From Pseudarthrobacter enclensis (GTDB lineage: Bacteria > Actinomycetota > Actinomycetes > Actinomycetales > Micrococcaceae): 64,000 nucleotides of DNA. The notes beneath the pieces are model-generated. The model had not been told where the DNA came from and made no database searches. It saw nothing but the letters and a program-made list of their open reading frames with translations. Positions within the stretch are counted from its first letter, which is position 1. Every line of letters begins with the position of its first letter. The stretch is from NCBI RefSeq assembly GCF_030811655.1, contig NZ_JAUSRE010000007.1, positions 143,298 to 207,297 on the forward strand, written 5' to 3'. A program made the translations under genes and the position numbers. Positions 17,328-26,750 of the stretch are shown piece after piece.

Positions 17328-19039
17328 GGGCCACACGGCGCCGCGCCAGGTATCTTGCGGGACTGCTCGCGCTGCTGGCCGTCCTACTCTCTGGCTGTGC
17401 CCGCATTCCCACTTCCGGGCCGGTAGGGAAAAGCAGCGAAAGCAGCGCCGGCAACGTCAGTGCTCCAGTGTTCCTTCCGGCGGCGCCGCAGCCGGGCGCG
17501 TCGCCTGAGACCATCATCGACTACTTTTACCGCGCGGGCAGCGGCTACGAAGACGACTACGCGGTGGCCCGCCAGTACCTGACGCAGGCATCGGCCGTGT
17601 CCTGGAAGCCTGACAAGCGCGCCCTGGTGTACCGCGAGGCACGCGTCGTTCCCACGGGCACGGAAAACGTCTTCAATTATGAGCTGGACGTCTCCTACAC
17701 CGTGGACGCCGACGGCATCGCCACCCAGTCGCCCCCGGGAACCGTCGAACGAATTCCCGTGACTGTGACCCAGGTGGACGGGGAGTGGCGGATATCCGCC
17801 ATCCCGGACGGAACCGCCATCGCTGAGGAAACATTCAAGGTCATCTACGGTGCCTACCCCATCTACTTTTACGATCCCACGTTCACCTACGCCATACCCG
17901 ATGTCCGCTGGTTCCTGAAGAACAAGACCGTCAAAGCCATGACCAGCGCGCTGCTGGCCGGCCCGGCTCCCTATCTGCGCGGCGCCGTCGCCAGTGCCTT
18001 CCCCTCCGGTATCAAACTCGCCAGGGAATCCGTGCCCGTTGTCTCCGGTGCGGCCCAGGTGGACCTCACGGCAAAGGAACTGACCGAGACCTCTGCCGAG
18101 GACCGGCTGCGCATGCAGATGCAGCTGACCCTGACGTTCCGCAGCCAGCCCGACGTCGTCAACGTGGAGTTGAGGGCCAACCAGGACCTGGTCAGGGTTG
18201 AGGACAACGGATCTGTTCTTCCCCCCGTGCTGGACAAGACGGTGCCGTCGCGCCAAATAGCCATCAGCGGCAACGAACTGGTCCGCTACGAAAACAACCG
18301 TGTCTCGCCGTTGCCGGACATGCAGTCGGTGTCCGCGCTCAATCCCCGGTACCCTGCGGAATCGCCTGTGTCGCAGGCCGCGGCTTTCCTCAATGACGGC
18401 AGGACCACCCTGTACAGCATCAGCCCGGGCCAACCCGCCCGGGCCCTGACCACCCGCAGCACCCTCAGCCGGCCCTCCTTCAGCGTCAACGACTGGGTGT
18501 GGACGGCGGGCCCCGGCGCTACCGGTGCCACCGAAGTGGTGTCGTTCCATCCCACCGGCGTGGCGGAGGGCGCAGCCGTTCCGTCCGTCACCCTGGCACC
18601 TTCCTGGCTTGCGGGCCGCACGGTGAAGGAGTTCCGCGTGTCACGTGATGGCGTGCGCGCCCTGGTGATTTCGGAACAGGACGGAAAGTCCAAAGTGCAG
18701 GTAACGGGCATAATCCGGGCCGGAGACGGCACACCGCGTGAGCTGACCGCTCCCATCACCCTGGTTGCCGACGGCGATCCTGACCAAGGGGTCTGGGTGA
18801 ACGGCACTACTGTTGCCGTCATGAAAGCCGCGGCGGGTTCCAACGTCACGCCGGAGCTGTTGTCCTTCACCTCAGGGCAGCCGCAACAGCTCGCGCCCTG
18901 GCCCGGCCTGGTTGCCATCAGCGGCGGAAACGGCACCGACGACATCTATGTGCAGTCCGGGGAAGGGATCTTCCAACGCCTCGGCAACGGCTGGTCGCCG
19001 CAGATCAAGGGCCCGCTCGACCCGGCGTTCGCAGGCTGA
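17324..19039 (+). CDS. lpqB: lipoprotein LpqB
   Basis: A 571-residue lipoprotein with a twin-basic N-terminus, hydrophobic stretch and lipobox LLSGC (Cys25), followed by RIPTSGPV, the usual LpqB start. A GerMN domain occupies roughly residues 190-300 ([20 protein letters not shown]) and the C-terminal half is the LpqB beta-propeller. LpqB is reported to interact with the extracellular part of MtrB and to modulate the MtrAB system. Translational coupling to mtrB supports that role here. Confidence 0.95.
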   Translation: MRATRRRARYLAGLLALLAVLLSGCARIPTSGPVGKSSESSAGNVSAPVFLPAAPQPGASPETIIDYFYRAGSGYEDDYAVARQYLTQASAVSWKPDKRALVYREARVVPTGTENVFNYELDVSYTVDADGIATQSPPGTVERIPVTVTQVDGEWRISAIPDGTAIAEETFKVIYGAYPIYFYDPTFTYAIPDVRWFLKNKTVKAMTSALLAGPAPYLRGAVASAFPSGIKLARESVPVVSGAAQVDLTAKELTETSAEDRLRMQMQLTLTFRSQPDVVNVELRANQDLVRVEDNGSVLPPVLDKTVPSRQIAISGNELVRYENNRVSPLPDMQSVSALNPRYPAESPVSQAAAFLNDGRTTLYSISPGQPARALTTRSTLSRPSFSVNDWVWTAGPGATGATEVVSFHPTGVAEGAAVPSVTLAPSWLAGRTVKEFRVSRDGVRALVISEQDGKSKVQVTGIIRAGDGTPRELTAPITLVADGDPDQGVWVNGTTVAVMKAAAGSNVTPELLSFTSGQPQQLAPWPGLVAISGGNGTDDIYVQSGEGIFQRLGNGWSPQIKGPLDPAFAG

Positions 19040-19159
19040 GCTTCGGGGCACTGGAGCAGCCTGCGTACGTGTGATGCGTCATCGTCCTTCCAGGCGGGGT
19101 TTTCCACATGGCTGCCCCCGGGCAGGCCGGTAGCCTGGCGTCTGCTCGATAGTGGGACC

Positions 19160-19219
19160 ATGAAGACCAAATTGCGCAGACGCGGTTCCACCGGTGGCGG
19201 GTACCGAGGGATCCGTTAG
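19160..19219 (+). CDS. possible 19-residue basic leader peptide before comF
   Basis: ATG at 19160 opens a 19-codon frame encoding MKTKLRRRGSTGGGYRGIR. Its TAG (19217-19219) shares its last base with the GTG start of comF. GATAGT six bases before the ATG looks like a degenerate -10, which would make the message leaderless. The peptide is too short to judge by composition alone. It may be a coupled leader or chance. Confidence 0.25.
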   Translation: MKTKLRRRGSTGGGYRGIR

Positions 19220-20109
19220 TGGATCCAGACCTTGCACCGGTACCCCCCGTGGCACTGCACCGGGCTGAACAGACGGCGGCATCCCTGCGCATTCTCGAGT
19301 GGCTGGCCGGCGCCGCGGACGACCTCCTTGCCTTGGCGGTCCCGGCGGACTGCGTCTGCTGCGGGGCGGAAGACCGCACGCTTTGCCCGTCCTGCGCCAG
19401 CCGCATCCGCCAGCTGGCCAGGAACCCTTTCCGTGCAGAAAGCGGGGCTCCTGCCCTCATGGACGTTGCCGGGGCAGTGCTGCTGCCCGTGGTGGCAGCG
19501 GGTGTGTACCGCGACGAGCTGGCACAGGCACTGCTGTCTTTCAAACGGCACGGACAGCATCAGCTTGGCTCAAGCCTTGGCCGTGTATTGGCCTCAGCAG
19601 TCAGGTCGGCTGCTCCCGCGGGTCACGGAGTCCTGCTGGTCCCCGTCCCCACCAGCACAGCGGCCTACGTCAGCAGGGGCTTCAGCCCTGTCCACCTGCT
19701 ATTGAAGGTGGCCGCGCGGCAGCTCCCGGGTTTCAATGTTGCGGATGCCCTGGGCAAGATTTCCGTTTCCGGTCATGGGCTGCCCGGCGGGCACAACGGG
19801 CCGGCCGGCCAAAAGGGCCTGGGGAGGGGAGCGCGCTCGCAGCGGGTCCGGGGGTCCATGAAGGTCAAACCGAGGGCCCGGACAGAGGTCGCAGGGCGGC
19901 CCTGCCTCATCATCGACGATGTCCTGACCACCGGTGCGACTCTTGGCGAAGCTGCCCGTGCGCTTCACCGCGAAGGTGCCCTGGTAAGGGGCGCCGTCGT
20001 GCTTGCGGCGACACGCCCGCCCGATGCCGCTGCCCGTGACGCCGCAGACGCGGGAGTGCGCGGTGACCACCACGTCTCAGAAAAAAATAAACCGGGAAAG
20101 GATGAATAA
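19219..20109 (+). CDS. ComF family phosphoribosyltransferase-like protein
   Basis: A 296-residue protein. Residues 45-59 carry a four-cysteine zinc-finger-like element (CVCCGAEDRTLCPSC). The C-terminal half is a type I phosphoribosyltransferase fold with the PRPP loop LIIDDVLTTGATL (about 230-243). Two internal segments fit ComF: FKRHGQHQLGSSLG and LLVPVPTSTAAYVSRGF. ComF homologues are linked to DNA uptake in Firmicutes; in actinobacteria the role is open. The GTG start has GAGGG eight bases upstream. The place between lpqB and hpf is the same as I recall for Rv3242c in M. tuberculosis. Confidence 0.9.
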   Translation: MDPDLAPVPPVALHRAEQTAASLRILEWLAGAADDLLALAVPADCVCCGAEDRTLCPSCASRIRQLARNPFRAESGAPALMDVAGAVLLPVVAAGVYRDELAQALLSFKRHGQHQLGSSLGRVLASAVRSAAPAGHGVLLVPVPTSTAAYVSRGFSPVHLLLKVAARQLPGFNVADALGKISVSGHGLPGGHNGPAGQKGLGRGARSQRVRGSMKVKPRARTEVAGRPCLIIDDVLTTGATLGEAARALHREGALVRGAVVLAATRPPDAAARDAADAGVRGDHHVSEKNKPGKDE

Positions 20110-20253
20110 CGGGTGGCTATGAACTAACGTCTGAGGTGGGTACCAAGAACAGAATGTACCTTTCGATGGCGGCTCGGAGAGGGGCTCGACTGTCAGGCAG
20201 CCCGGCCCAAGGAAGCGCCGCCGTCGTGTCACCGAAGTCATTTGGAGGGCACC

Positions 20254-20979
20254 ATGGAGTTTATGATCAGCGGACGAAATCTGACGGTTTCAGACCGGTT
20301 CCGCGAGTACGCCGGGGAAAAGATCGCGAAAATCGAATCCCTGGGTGACAAGATCCAGCGGGTGGACGCAAAAGTTTCCAAGGAGACCAATACGCGGCAA
20401 ACCGGCGACCAGTTGACCGTTGAGGTTACCGTCCTGGGCCGTGGTCCCGTAATCCGTGCCGAAGCGAGCGCCGCAGACAAGTTTGCCGCCTTTGACCTCG
20501 CCTACAACAAACTGCTTGAGCGGCTCAGGCGGGCCAAGGACCGCAAGAAGGTCCACCACGGCCGCCACACCCCAAAGGCTGTCCGCGAAGCAACCGCTTC
20601 CCTTGAACCAGCCAGCGCCCACGAGCCGCTGTACCTTGAGGCCAACCGGTGGAGTGAAACCGGGCAGCCGCCGGAGGAAAAGTCCCCTTACGACGTCGAA
20701 AATGACATCCCGGCCGGTAACTCGCCGGTGCTGATCCGCCGTAAGGTTTTTCCCGCTGCTTCCATGACACTCGACGATGCTGTGGACAACATGGAACTCG
20801 TCGGCCACGACTTCTATCTCTTCATGGACAAGGCAACCAACACGCCGTCGGTGGTGTACCGTCGCCGCGGCTGGACCTACGGAGTCATCACCCTGGACCA
20901 CGAATGTGAGCCGGGAGACACCGTCGTGGAGGAAAAGGTCTTGGCCTACCGCTCCGATGACGCTCCCGCCAACGCTTAG
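20254..20979 (+). CDS. hpf: long-form ribosome hibernation-promoting factor
   Basis: A 241-residue HPF/YfiA protein of the long type. The N-terminal domain (MISGRNLTVSDRFREYAGEK and a basic RRAKDRKKVHHGRH segment) binds the small subunit near the A/P sites. The C-terminal domain (KVFPAASMTLDDAVDNMEL to YRRRGWTYGVITL) mediates 100S dimer formation. ATG 20254 has GGAGGG four bases upstream; ATG 20263 is a possible alternative. It lies between comF and secA as in related actinobacteria. Confidence 0.95.
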   Translation: MEFMISGRNLTVSDRFREYAGEKIAKIESLGDKIQRVDAKVSKETNTRQTGDQLTVEVTVLGRGPVIRAEASAADKFAAFDLAYNKLLERLRRAKDRKKVHHGRHTPKAVREATASLEPASAHEPLYLEANRWSETGQPPEEKSPYDVENDIPAGNSPVLIRRKVFPAASMTLDDAVDNMELVGHDFYLFMDKATNTPSVVYRRRGWTYGVITLDHECEPGDTVVEEKVLAYRSDDAPANA

Positions 20980-21009
20980 AGTTGACCAGCCACCGCCAGA
21001 GAGGTCTGA

Positions 21010-22221
21010 ATGCCGGCAATGCTGAGCCTTGACCAGGCACGGCGGATCGCGCTGGCGGCGCAGGGACTCCATAAAGAACGGCCCACCGGCCCCGTCACTG
21101 CACGGACGGTGGGCCGTACTTTTGCCCGTCTTCAACTCGTCCAGATCGATTCCGTCAACGTTTTAGTCCGCAGCCATTTCCTGCCCTTCTACTCACGTTT
21201 GGGCGACTACGATCGCGACATCCTGCACCGCATGTCCGCCAGCCACCCGCGCCGCATGCTTGAGTACTGGGCGCACGAAGCGAGCTATATCCGGCCGGAG
21301 CACTACCAGGACCTGCTTCCGTGGCAGAAGAGACCGTGGGTGGGCGCCTCCCGGCTGGACCCCGGACTCCGGGAGGATGTGGCGGACAGGATCCTGGCGG
21401 TCCTCGCCCGTTCCCGGCCCCTGACCGCTTCAGAACTCACCGCACGCATTGGCCACGTCGAGGATAAACAAGTGGCCAACTGGGGATGGAACTGGAACGC
21501 CGTGAAACGGGTATTGGAACACCTCTTTGAAGAAGGAGTGGTCTCTGCCGCATCCAGGACCGGGCAATTCGAACGCAGGTACACACTGGCCTCGAAAGTC
21601 CTTCCAGCCCACGCCCTTCCCGGGGAGCAAGCGGACCCCACGGCAGCACTCCAGCGGTTGACCGATGCTGCCGCCCGCGCGCACGGGATCGGAAGCGTCC
21701 GCTGTTTCGCCGACTATTTCCGGACGCCGGTCAAGGCAACGGCACTGGCCGTTGAGCACCTGGTGAGGCAGGGAAGTCTCGAACCTGTCGAGGTCGCCGG
21801 CTGGGGCCGGACGCTCTTCCGGCACACGGATGCGGTACTGCCGAGGCGTGCCACCGGACGCGCCTTGCTAAGCCCGTTCGACTCCCTGGTCTTTGAGCGC
21901 CGCCGGCTGTGGGAACTGTTCAGCTTCCACTACCGGATCGAAATTTACACACCGGAGCCCAAACGGCGCTTTGGGTACTATGTCCTGCCCTTTCTGCTGC
22001 GTGACAGGATCGTGGCCAGGGTGGACCTCAAAGCGGACCGGGCAGGGGGACGGCTGCTGGTCAGGTCAGCCTTCGCCGAGCCGGATGCGCCGGCGGATAC
22101 CGCCGTCGAACTCGCCGTCGAGCTGAAGCTGATGGCGCGATGGCTTGGACTGCCCGGGGTGGATGTGGGCCACGCAGGGGATCTCGCAGCGGTGCTGGCG
22201 CATGAGGTGGCACGTTTGTAG
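21010..22221 (+). CDS. winged-helix DNA glycosylase-like protein, YcaQ/AlkZ family
   Basis: A 403-residue protein of the HTH_42 family, containing tandem winged helices. The segment LQLVQIDSVNVLVRSH holds the Gln-x-Asp catalytic motif typical of the YcaQ branch, which unhooks interstrand crosslinks; the AlkZ branch has Gln-x-Gln. LEYWAHEASYI and SPFDSLVFERRRLWELFSFHYRIEIY are further conserved blocks. AGAGAGG lies five bases before the ATG. A role in repair of alkylated or crosslinked DNA is inferred from the family. It is inserted between hpf and secA. Confidence 0.85.
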   Translation: MPAMLSLDQARRIALAAQGLHKERPTGPVTARTVGRTFARLQLVQIDSVNVLVRSHFLPFYSRLGDYDRDILHRMSASHPRRMLEYWAHEASYIRPEHYQDLLPWQKRPWVGASRLDPGLREDVADRILAVLARSRPLTASELTARIGHVEDKQVANWGWNWNAVKRVLEHLFEEGVVSAASRTGQFERRYTLASKVLPAHALPGEQADPTAALQRLTDAAARAHGIGSVRCFADYFRTPVKATALAVEHLVRQGSLEPVEVAGWGRTLFRHTDAVLPRRATGRALLSPFDSLVFERRRLWELFSFHYRIEIYTPEPKRRFGYYVLPFLLRDRIVARVDLKADRAGGRLLVRSAFAEPDAPADTAVELAVELKLMARWLGLPGVDVGHAGDLAAVLAHEVARL

Positions 22222-22320
22222 GGAGTATCCGCTCTCAGGGAAAAGGGGCTCCGCCTCCGTGTCTCTCCCGTAGACTGAACACGCCAGAATTCGGCGGCAT
22301 CAGACTGGGAGCATCTTCAC

Positions 22321-25062
22321 GTGGCATCACTTATCGAAAAAATTCTCCGCACGGGTGACAAGAAAACACTCCGGCAGCTGAGAAACTATGCCGACTCCAT
22401 CAACGCCCTCGAAGACTCGTTCAAAACTTTCACGGACGCGGAGCTTCGTGAGGAAACCGACCGCCTGCGTGCCCGCCACCAGGACGGCGAGAAACTTGAT
22501 GACCTGCTGCCGGAGGCATTTGCCGCCGTGCGCGAAGCGTCCTCCCGGACTCTTGGCATGCGCCACTTCGACGTCCAGCTGATGGGTGGCGCTGCCCTGC
22601 ACCTGGGCAACATCGCCGAAATGAAAACCGGTGAAGGCAAGACCCTGGTGGCGACCGCTCCCGCCTACCTGAACGCCCTCACCGGCAAAGGTGTCCATGT
22701 CGTCACGGTCAATGACTACCTTGCCGAATACCAGTCCGAGCTCATGGGCCGGGTTTACCGTTTCCTCGGCCTGACCAGCGGTGTCATCCTCGCAAACCAG
22801 GATTCGGCCGTTCGGCGCCAGCAATACGCCGCCGACATCACGTACGGCACCAACAACGAGTTCGGTTTCGACTATCTGCGCGACAACATGGCCTGGGACC
22901 GGACCGAACTCGTCCAGCGCGGCCACAACTTCGCCATTGTCGACGAAGTTGACTCCATCCTTATCGATGAAGCCCGCACGCCGCTGATCATCTCCGGACC
23001 GGCGCAGGGGGACACCAACCGCTGGTACAGCGAATTCGCCAAAGTGGTCCTGCGGCTGGAGCCGGAGAAGGACTACGAGGTGGACGAGAAGAAGCGCACC
23101 GTGGGCGTCCTGGAGAGCGGGATCGAAAAGGTTGAGGACTACCTCGGCATCTCCAACCTCTACGAGTCCGCAAACACCCCCCTGATCGGATTCCTCAATA
23201 ACGCCATCAAGGCCAAGGAACTCTTCAAGCGGGACAAGGACTACGTCATCCTGGACGGCGAGGTCCTGATTGTCGATGAGCACACCGGCCGCATCCTGGC
23301 CGGACGGCGCTACAACGAAGGCATGCACCAGGCGATCGAGGCCAAGGAAGGCGTCGAGATCAAAGCGGAAAACCAGACCCTGGCTACCGTGACCCTGCAG
23401 AACTACTTCCGTATGTACAGCAAGCTTTCGGGCATGACGGGTACCGCCGAGACTGAGGCGGCCGAGTTCATGAGCACCTACAAGCTGGGCGTGGTGGCCA
23501 TCCCCACCAACCGTGACATGCAGCGGATCGACCAGCCGGACCTTGTCTTCAAGAACGAAGTTGTGAAGTTCGACGCCGTGGTGCGGGACATCGCCGAACG
23601 GCATGAAAAAGGCCAGCCCGTCCTCGTGGGCACCACCAGCGTGGAGAAGAGCGAATACCTCTCCAAACTGCTCGCCAAGGAAGGCATCCGCCACGAGGTC
23701 CTGAACGCCAAGAACCATGCCCGGGAAGCTGCCATCGTGGCGCAGGCCGGCCGGAAGGGCGCTGTCACCGTGGCCACGAACATGGCCGGCCGCGGCACCG
23801 ACATCATGCTGGGCGGCAACGCCGAATTCACGGCCGTCGCCGAACTGGCCAAGCGCGGGCTGGACCCGGAAGAGAACTCCGACGAATACGAAGCCGCGTG
23901 GCCGGCCGCCCTCGAGGCAGCCAAGCAGTCGGTGAAGGATGAACACGAGGAAGTCCTGGACCTCGGGGGTCTTTACGTCCTGGGCACCGAGCGCCACGAG
24001 TCCCGCCGCATCGATAACCAGCTCCGCGGCCGCTCCGGCCGCCAGGGTGACCCCGGCGAGTCAAGGTTTTACCTCTCCCTGACCGATGACCTTATGCGGC
24101 TTTTCAACTCCGGAGCGGCGGAAAGGCTGATGAACAGCTCCGTCCCGGACGACGTGGCGCTGGAATCAAAACTCGTATCCCGGGCCATTGCCTCCGCCCA
24201 GGGACAGGTGGAGGGCCGCAACGCCGAGCAGCGCAAGAATGTGCTGAAGTACGACGACGTCCTCAACCGCCAGCGCGAAGCCATCTACAGTGACCGGCGC
24301 CGCATCCTGGAGGGCGATGACCTGCACGAAAAGGTGCAGTTCTTCGTGGAGGACACCATTACTGCCCTTATCGACGCGGCCACCGCGGAAGGGAACGGCG
24401 ATGACTGGGACTTCCACCAGCTTTGGACGAACCTTAAGACGCTTTACCCGGTCAGCGTTACAGCCGAAGACGTTATCGAAGAGGCGGGAGGCAAATCCAG
24501 GGTCACTGTGGAGTTGCTGAAGGAAGAGATCCTCTCCGATGCCCGCCTGCAGTACCAGGCCCGTGAGGACGCAATTGGTTCCGAGAGCATGCGGGAGCTT
24601 GAGCGCCGCGTGGTCCTTTCCGTCATTGGACGTAAGTGGCAGGAACATCTTTACGAGATGGATTACCTCAAGGAGGGCATCGGGCTGCGCGCCATGGCCC
24701 AACGCGATCCCTTGGTGGAGTACCAGCGCGAAGGTTTCGCCATGTTCCAGAGCATGATGGAAGCGATCCGGGAGGAAAGCGTCGGATTCCTCTTCAACCT
24801 TGAGGTGGAAGTAACTCCCGCCCAGGACGTAGTGGTGCCGGATGCTGCAGGCGGCCACACCGAGCACGTGGACCCACAGGTTCACGCCGCCGGTCTTGAG
24901 GCGCCCGAGAAACCCGCGCAACTGCAGTACACGGCTCCCAGCGAGAGTGGCGAAACCCAGACCCGCGTGGAGACGCGGGCCGGGGGCGGACGCTCAGGCA
25001 ACCCGGCCAAGGCAGCTGCCCAGGATGCCGCCAAACGCCCGGCGAAGAAAAAGAAGCGCTAG
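22321..25062 (+). CDS. secA: preprotein translocase ATPase SecA
   Basis: A 913-residue SecA with Walker A MKTGEGKT (residues 101-108), the DEAD-type box [16 protein letters not shown] (about 206-221), the preprotein-crosslinking region and second nucleotide fold ([16 protein letters not shown]), and the helical scaffold. The protein ends in a Lys-rich tail (KRPAKKKKR) without the C-terminal CxCx8CH zinc motif that binds SecB in proteobacteria, as expected for actinobacteria without SecB-dependent targeting. The GTG start has GGGAG upstream. The comF-hpf-secA order corresponds to that of M. tuberculosis secA1. Confidence 0.97.
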   Translation: MASLIEKILRTGDKKTLRQLRNYADSINALEDSFKTFTDAELREETDRLRARHQDGEKLDDLLPEAFAAVREASSRTLGMRHFDVQLMGGAALHLGNIAEMKTGEGKTLVATAPAYLNALTGKGVHVVTVNDYLAEYQSELMGRVYRFLGLTSGVILANQDSAVRRQQYAADITYGTNNEFGFDYLRDNMAWDRTELVQRGHNFAIVDEVDSILIDEARTPLIISGPAQGDTNRWYSEFAKVVLRLEPEKDYEVDEKKRTVGVLESGIEKVEDYLGISNLYESANTPLIGFLNNAIKAKELFKRDKDYVILDGEVLIVDEHTGRILAGRRYNEGMHQAIEAKEGVEIKAENQTLATVTLQNYFRMYSKLSGMTGTAETEAAEFMSTYKLGVVAIPTNRDMQRIDQPDLVFKNEVVKFDAVVRDIAERHEKGQPVLVGTTSVEKSEYLSKLLAKEGIRHEVLNAKNHAREAAIVAQAGRKGAVTVATNMAGRGTDIMLGGNAEFTAVAELAKRGLDPEENSDEYEAAWPAALEAAKQSVKDEHEEVLDLGGLYVLGTERHESRRIDNQLRGRSGRQGDPGESRFYLSLTDDLMRLFNSGAAERLMNSSVPDDVALESKLVSRAIASAQGQVEGRNAEQRKNVLKYDDVLNRQREAIYSDRRRILEGDDLHEKVQFFVEDTITALIDAATAEGNGDDWDFHQLWTNLKTLYPVSVTAEDVIEEAGGKSRVTVELLKEEILSDARLQYQAREDAIGSESMRELERRVVLSVIGRKWQEHLYEMDYLKEGIGLRAMAQRDPLVEYQREGFAMFQSMMEAIREESVGFLFNLEVEVTPAQDVVVPDAAGGHTEHVDPQVHAAGLEAPEKPAQLQYTAPSESGETQTRVETRAGGGRSGNPAKAAAQDAAKRPAKKKKR

Positions 25063-25092
25063 GACTGCAGCCGGAGGCTGCCGCTCCGTGGC

Positions 25093-25140
25093 GGGCAAAA
25101 GACAGGCAGGGACGGACGCGTCCCTGCCTGTCTTTTGCCC
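25093..25140. terminator. 22-bp perfect hairpin, bidirectional terminator
   Basis: A perfect 22-base inverted repeat (25093-25114 and 25119-25140) with loop GACG, 30 bases after the secA stop and 50 bases before the stop of the convergent Rv3235-like gene. The arms contain AAAA near the outer end, so each strand presents TTTT near the 3' side of the stem. It fits a shared terminator. Confidence 0.8.
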
Positions 25141-25190
25141 TCTTGTCGGTACTTTTCGTCCCTTCGGCTGCCCCCGCCATCTTCCGCGGG

Positions 25191-25688
25191 TCAGCCGATG
25201 ACGAGTTCGACTACCCGCCACACCTGCTTAGTGCGCTCGAGCCGGAGCGCAACGGCACGGGCGCGCACGTCATCCACCACTACGGCACTTGCCTCGTAAA
25301 TCCCTTCGGCCACTTCGCACACCCGCACGGAGCGCACTGTCGAATTGCGGTGGAGCCTGACCAACGCAGGATTGCCTGTCCTGGTGATTTCCCGCCTTAT
25401 CAATGCGGCGCGGTGCTGCAGCGATGCCAAGCACTGTGGGTCGAGGCGCCGTGCGAGCTGGTGGGCGGGACGTATCCCCACCAGGACCTCCATGGAGGCC
25501 TGGACCGTGCCCCGCGCTATCGCCCGCACCTCAGTGACCTCACTTACCGGCCTCAGCGACGGATGCCGGGCGGGGGACTGCCCTGCCGGCTTCGCCGGAG
25601 ATGTCCCCGTCCCTGCGGTGCCCCTTCTGCCGTCTTGAGTGGTGTTGGCCGGCCCCGGAACGGTACGGACAGGTGTAACTGCGGTCAT
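25191..25688 (-). CDS. Rv3235 family protein
   Basis: A 165-residue protein. The first 60 residues are polar and Pro-rich. The C-terminal 100 residues form the Rv3235-like domain: AIARGTVQASMEVLVGIRPAHQ, LARRLDPQCLASLQHRAAL and a beta-rich end VRVCEVAEGIYEASAVV...VWRVVELVIG. The ATG at 25688 is favoured by GGGGGA five bases upstream. The fold resembles small NTF2/SH3-like accessory domains, but no function is known. It is transcribed after the LysM gene, 49 bases away. Confidence 0.75.
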   Translation of the reverse strand: MTAVTPVRTVPGPANTTQDGRRGTAGTGTSPAKPAGQSPARHPSLRPVSEVTEVRAIARGTVQASMEVLVGIRPAHQLARRLDPQCLASLQHRAALIRREITRTGNPALVRLHRNSTVRSVRVCEVAEGIYEASAVVVDDVRARAVALRLERTKQVWRVVELVIG

Positions 25689-25737
25689 TGTTTCCCCCTG
25701 GGTTGATTGGTAGATGGATGGCCTGGATCGAGACCGG

Positions 25738-26610
25738 CTATGAACCTTCGGGCGCCTGAAGAACTTGGCCGGGAAGCAGGACATCCGGGCTACCGCCGAT
25801 CAGCGCGCGGTTCGCGGCGTACCATCGCGGCCATTCCAGTGCGATATCCACGTCCGAGGCCTCTGGTCCGAGGTAGCAGGCCACGATGTCCCACAGAGTG
25901 TCGCCGGCCAACACAGTCACAAACTGCGCCTTGCCTCCCGTGCCAGTCGCGGGAAGGCTTCTGCTTTCAGGTCCCGCCAACAGTCCCTGCTCCACCAACG
26001 GAGGAGCAGGCTGCCAACCGGGATCGACTGCGGATATGGACAATTGGCCGCCCAGCTTCATCACCGGCCCTGCGGCTGCAGGGCTTGTTAACGCTTCCTG
26101 GGTCGGCTCCGACGGTGTTGGTACTGCAGCAGCGGTCAGGTTGTCGTCCACTGTGGGGGACGGCGTGACTGGGGCCGGTGGAGAGGTGACGGAAGCTGGG
26201 AGCGATTGCGCATGCGTTGGCATCCACTGCGGCCCTGGTGCCGTGGCCGAGGCATTCGCCGCCACGCCTGTCACCAGCTGGATAGAGAGTGCAGCAACTA
26301 CAGCCCGCTGCATGAATGCGGGAGAGAACCTGCGCGCAGCCGCCGCGGCCTGCCGCCGTCCCAGGTGATCGAGCACAACAGCTGCTCCTGCACCGAGGAC
26401 CGAAACCGTCCACCAAAGGAGGATGCCGATGCCGGCGGCCGCGGCTGCCGCTGCGAGGAGGACATCCGCTGACGTGTCCTGGTGACGGGCAGCGGAGTCC
26501 TGCCATTGAGCGAGCAGGCCGGCTCCGAGTGTGCACAGCACAAGGCCGAGCATCAGAAGGGCCAGCGCCATCGCGATATCAGGTCCTTTTCCTGCCGTCG
26601 AACGCGCCAC
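25738..26610 (-). CDS. LysM domain membrane protein
   Basis: A 290-residue protein with hydrophobic helices at about 12-33, 49-80 and 103-120, then a long Pro/Thr/Ser/Ala-rich linker and a C-terminal LysM domain (VTVLAGDTLWDIVACYL and LPGQVLQAP). LysM binds peptidoglycan GlcNAc, so the tail should sit at the cell wall. An acidic DVDIALEWPRWYAANRALI insertion lengthens the domain. GTG 26610 is chosen because AAGGAG lies five bases before it. Similar LysM/Rv3235/HTH/SAF/CpaE sets accompany Tad-like clusters in some actinobacteria. Confidence 0.8.
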   Translation of the reverse strand: MARSTAGKGPDIAMALALLMLGLVLCTLGAGLLAQWQDSAARHQDTSADVLLAAAAAAAGIGILLWWTVSVLGAGAAVVLDHLGRRQAAAAARRFSPAFMQRAVVAALSIQLVTGVAANASATAPGPQWMPTHAQSLPASVTSPPAPVTPSPTVDDNLTAAAVPTPSEPTQEALTSPAAAGPVMKLGGQLSISAVDPGWQPAPPLVEQGLLAGPESRSLPATGTGGKAQFVTVLAGDTLWDIVACYLGPEASDVDIALEWPRWYAANRALIGGSPDVLLPGQVLQAPEGS

Positions 26611-26661
26611 GTCTTCTCCTTTGATGCAATTTAATACCGTTTGATGTTGATAGCAGCATTT

Positions 26662-26673
26662 TGGTTCGAACCA
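26662..26673. promoter_or_regulatory. perfect palindrome TGGTTCGAACCA, possible operator
   Basis: A 12-base perfect palindrome in the divergent region between the LysM gene and the unknown plus-strand gene. It lies 52 bases upstream of the minus-strand start and 42 bases upstream of the -35 of the plus promoter. It does not have the GAAC-N4-GTTC spacing of the actinobacterial SOS box. The cognate regulator is unknown; the BldC-like protein nearby is one candidate. Confidence 0.35.
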
Positions 26674-26715
26674 GGAGGATTTGTCCATACGTTGGACTGA
26701 AAAAGTCTTGGCGCG

Positions 26716-26750
26716 TTGACGTGCAGGGCAAGCCGCCCTACGCTGGCCGG
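26716..26750 (+). promoter_or_regulatory. sigma-70-type promoter with leaderless start
   Basis: TTGACG (26716-26721), a 17-base spacer, TACGCT (26739-26744), then six bases to the ATG at 26751. Both hexamers and the spacing fit the primary sigma factor consensus, and the distance puts the transcription start on the A of the ATG. It is the best promoter match found in the window. Confidence 0.75.

Noticed and set aside
15918..17336. 472-codon frame antisense to mtrB
   Set aside because: The plus strand shows all histidine-kinase motifs; the antisense product is low-complexity without a recognisable family.
22327..23997. 556-codon frame antisense to secA
   Set aside because: secA is unambiguous here; the antisense frame reflects codon bias.
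26662..26673. Palindrome considered as LexA/SOS box
   Set aside because: The centre is TTCGAA without the four-base spacing between GAAC and GTTC, and no SOS gene adjoins.
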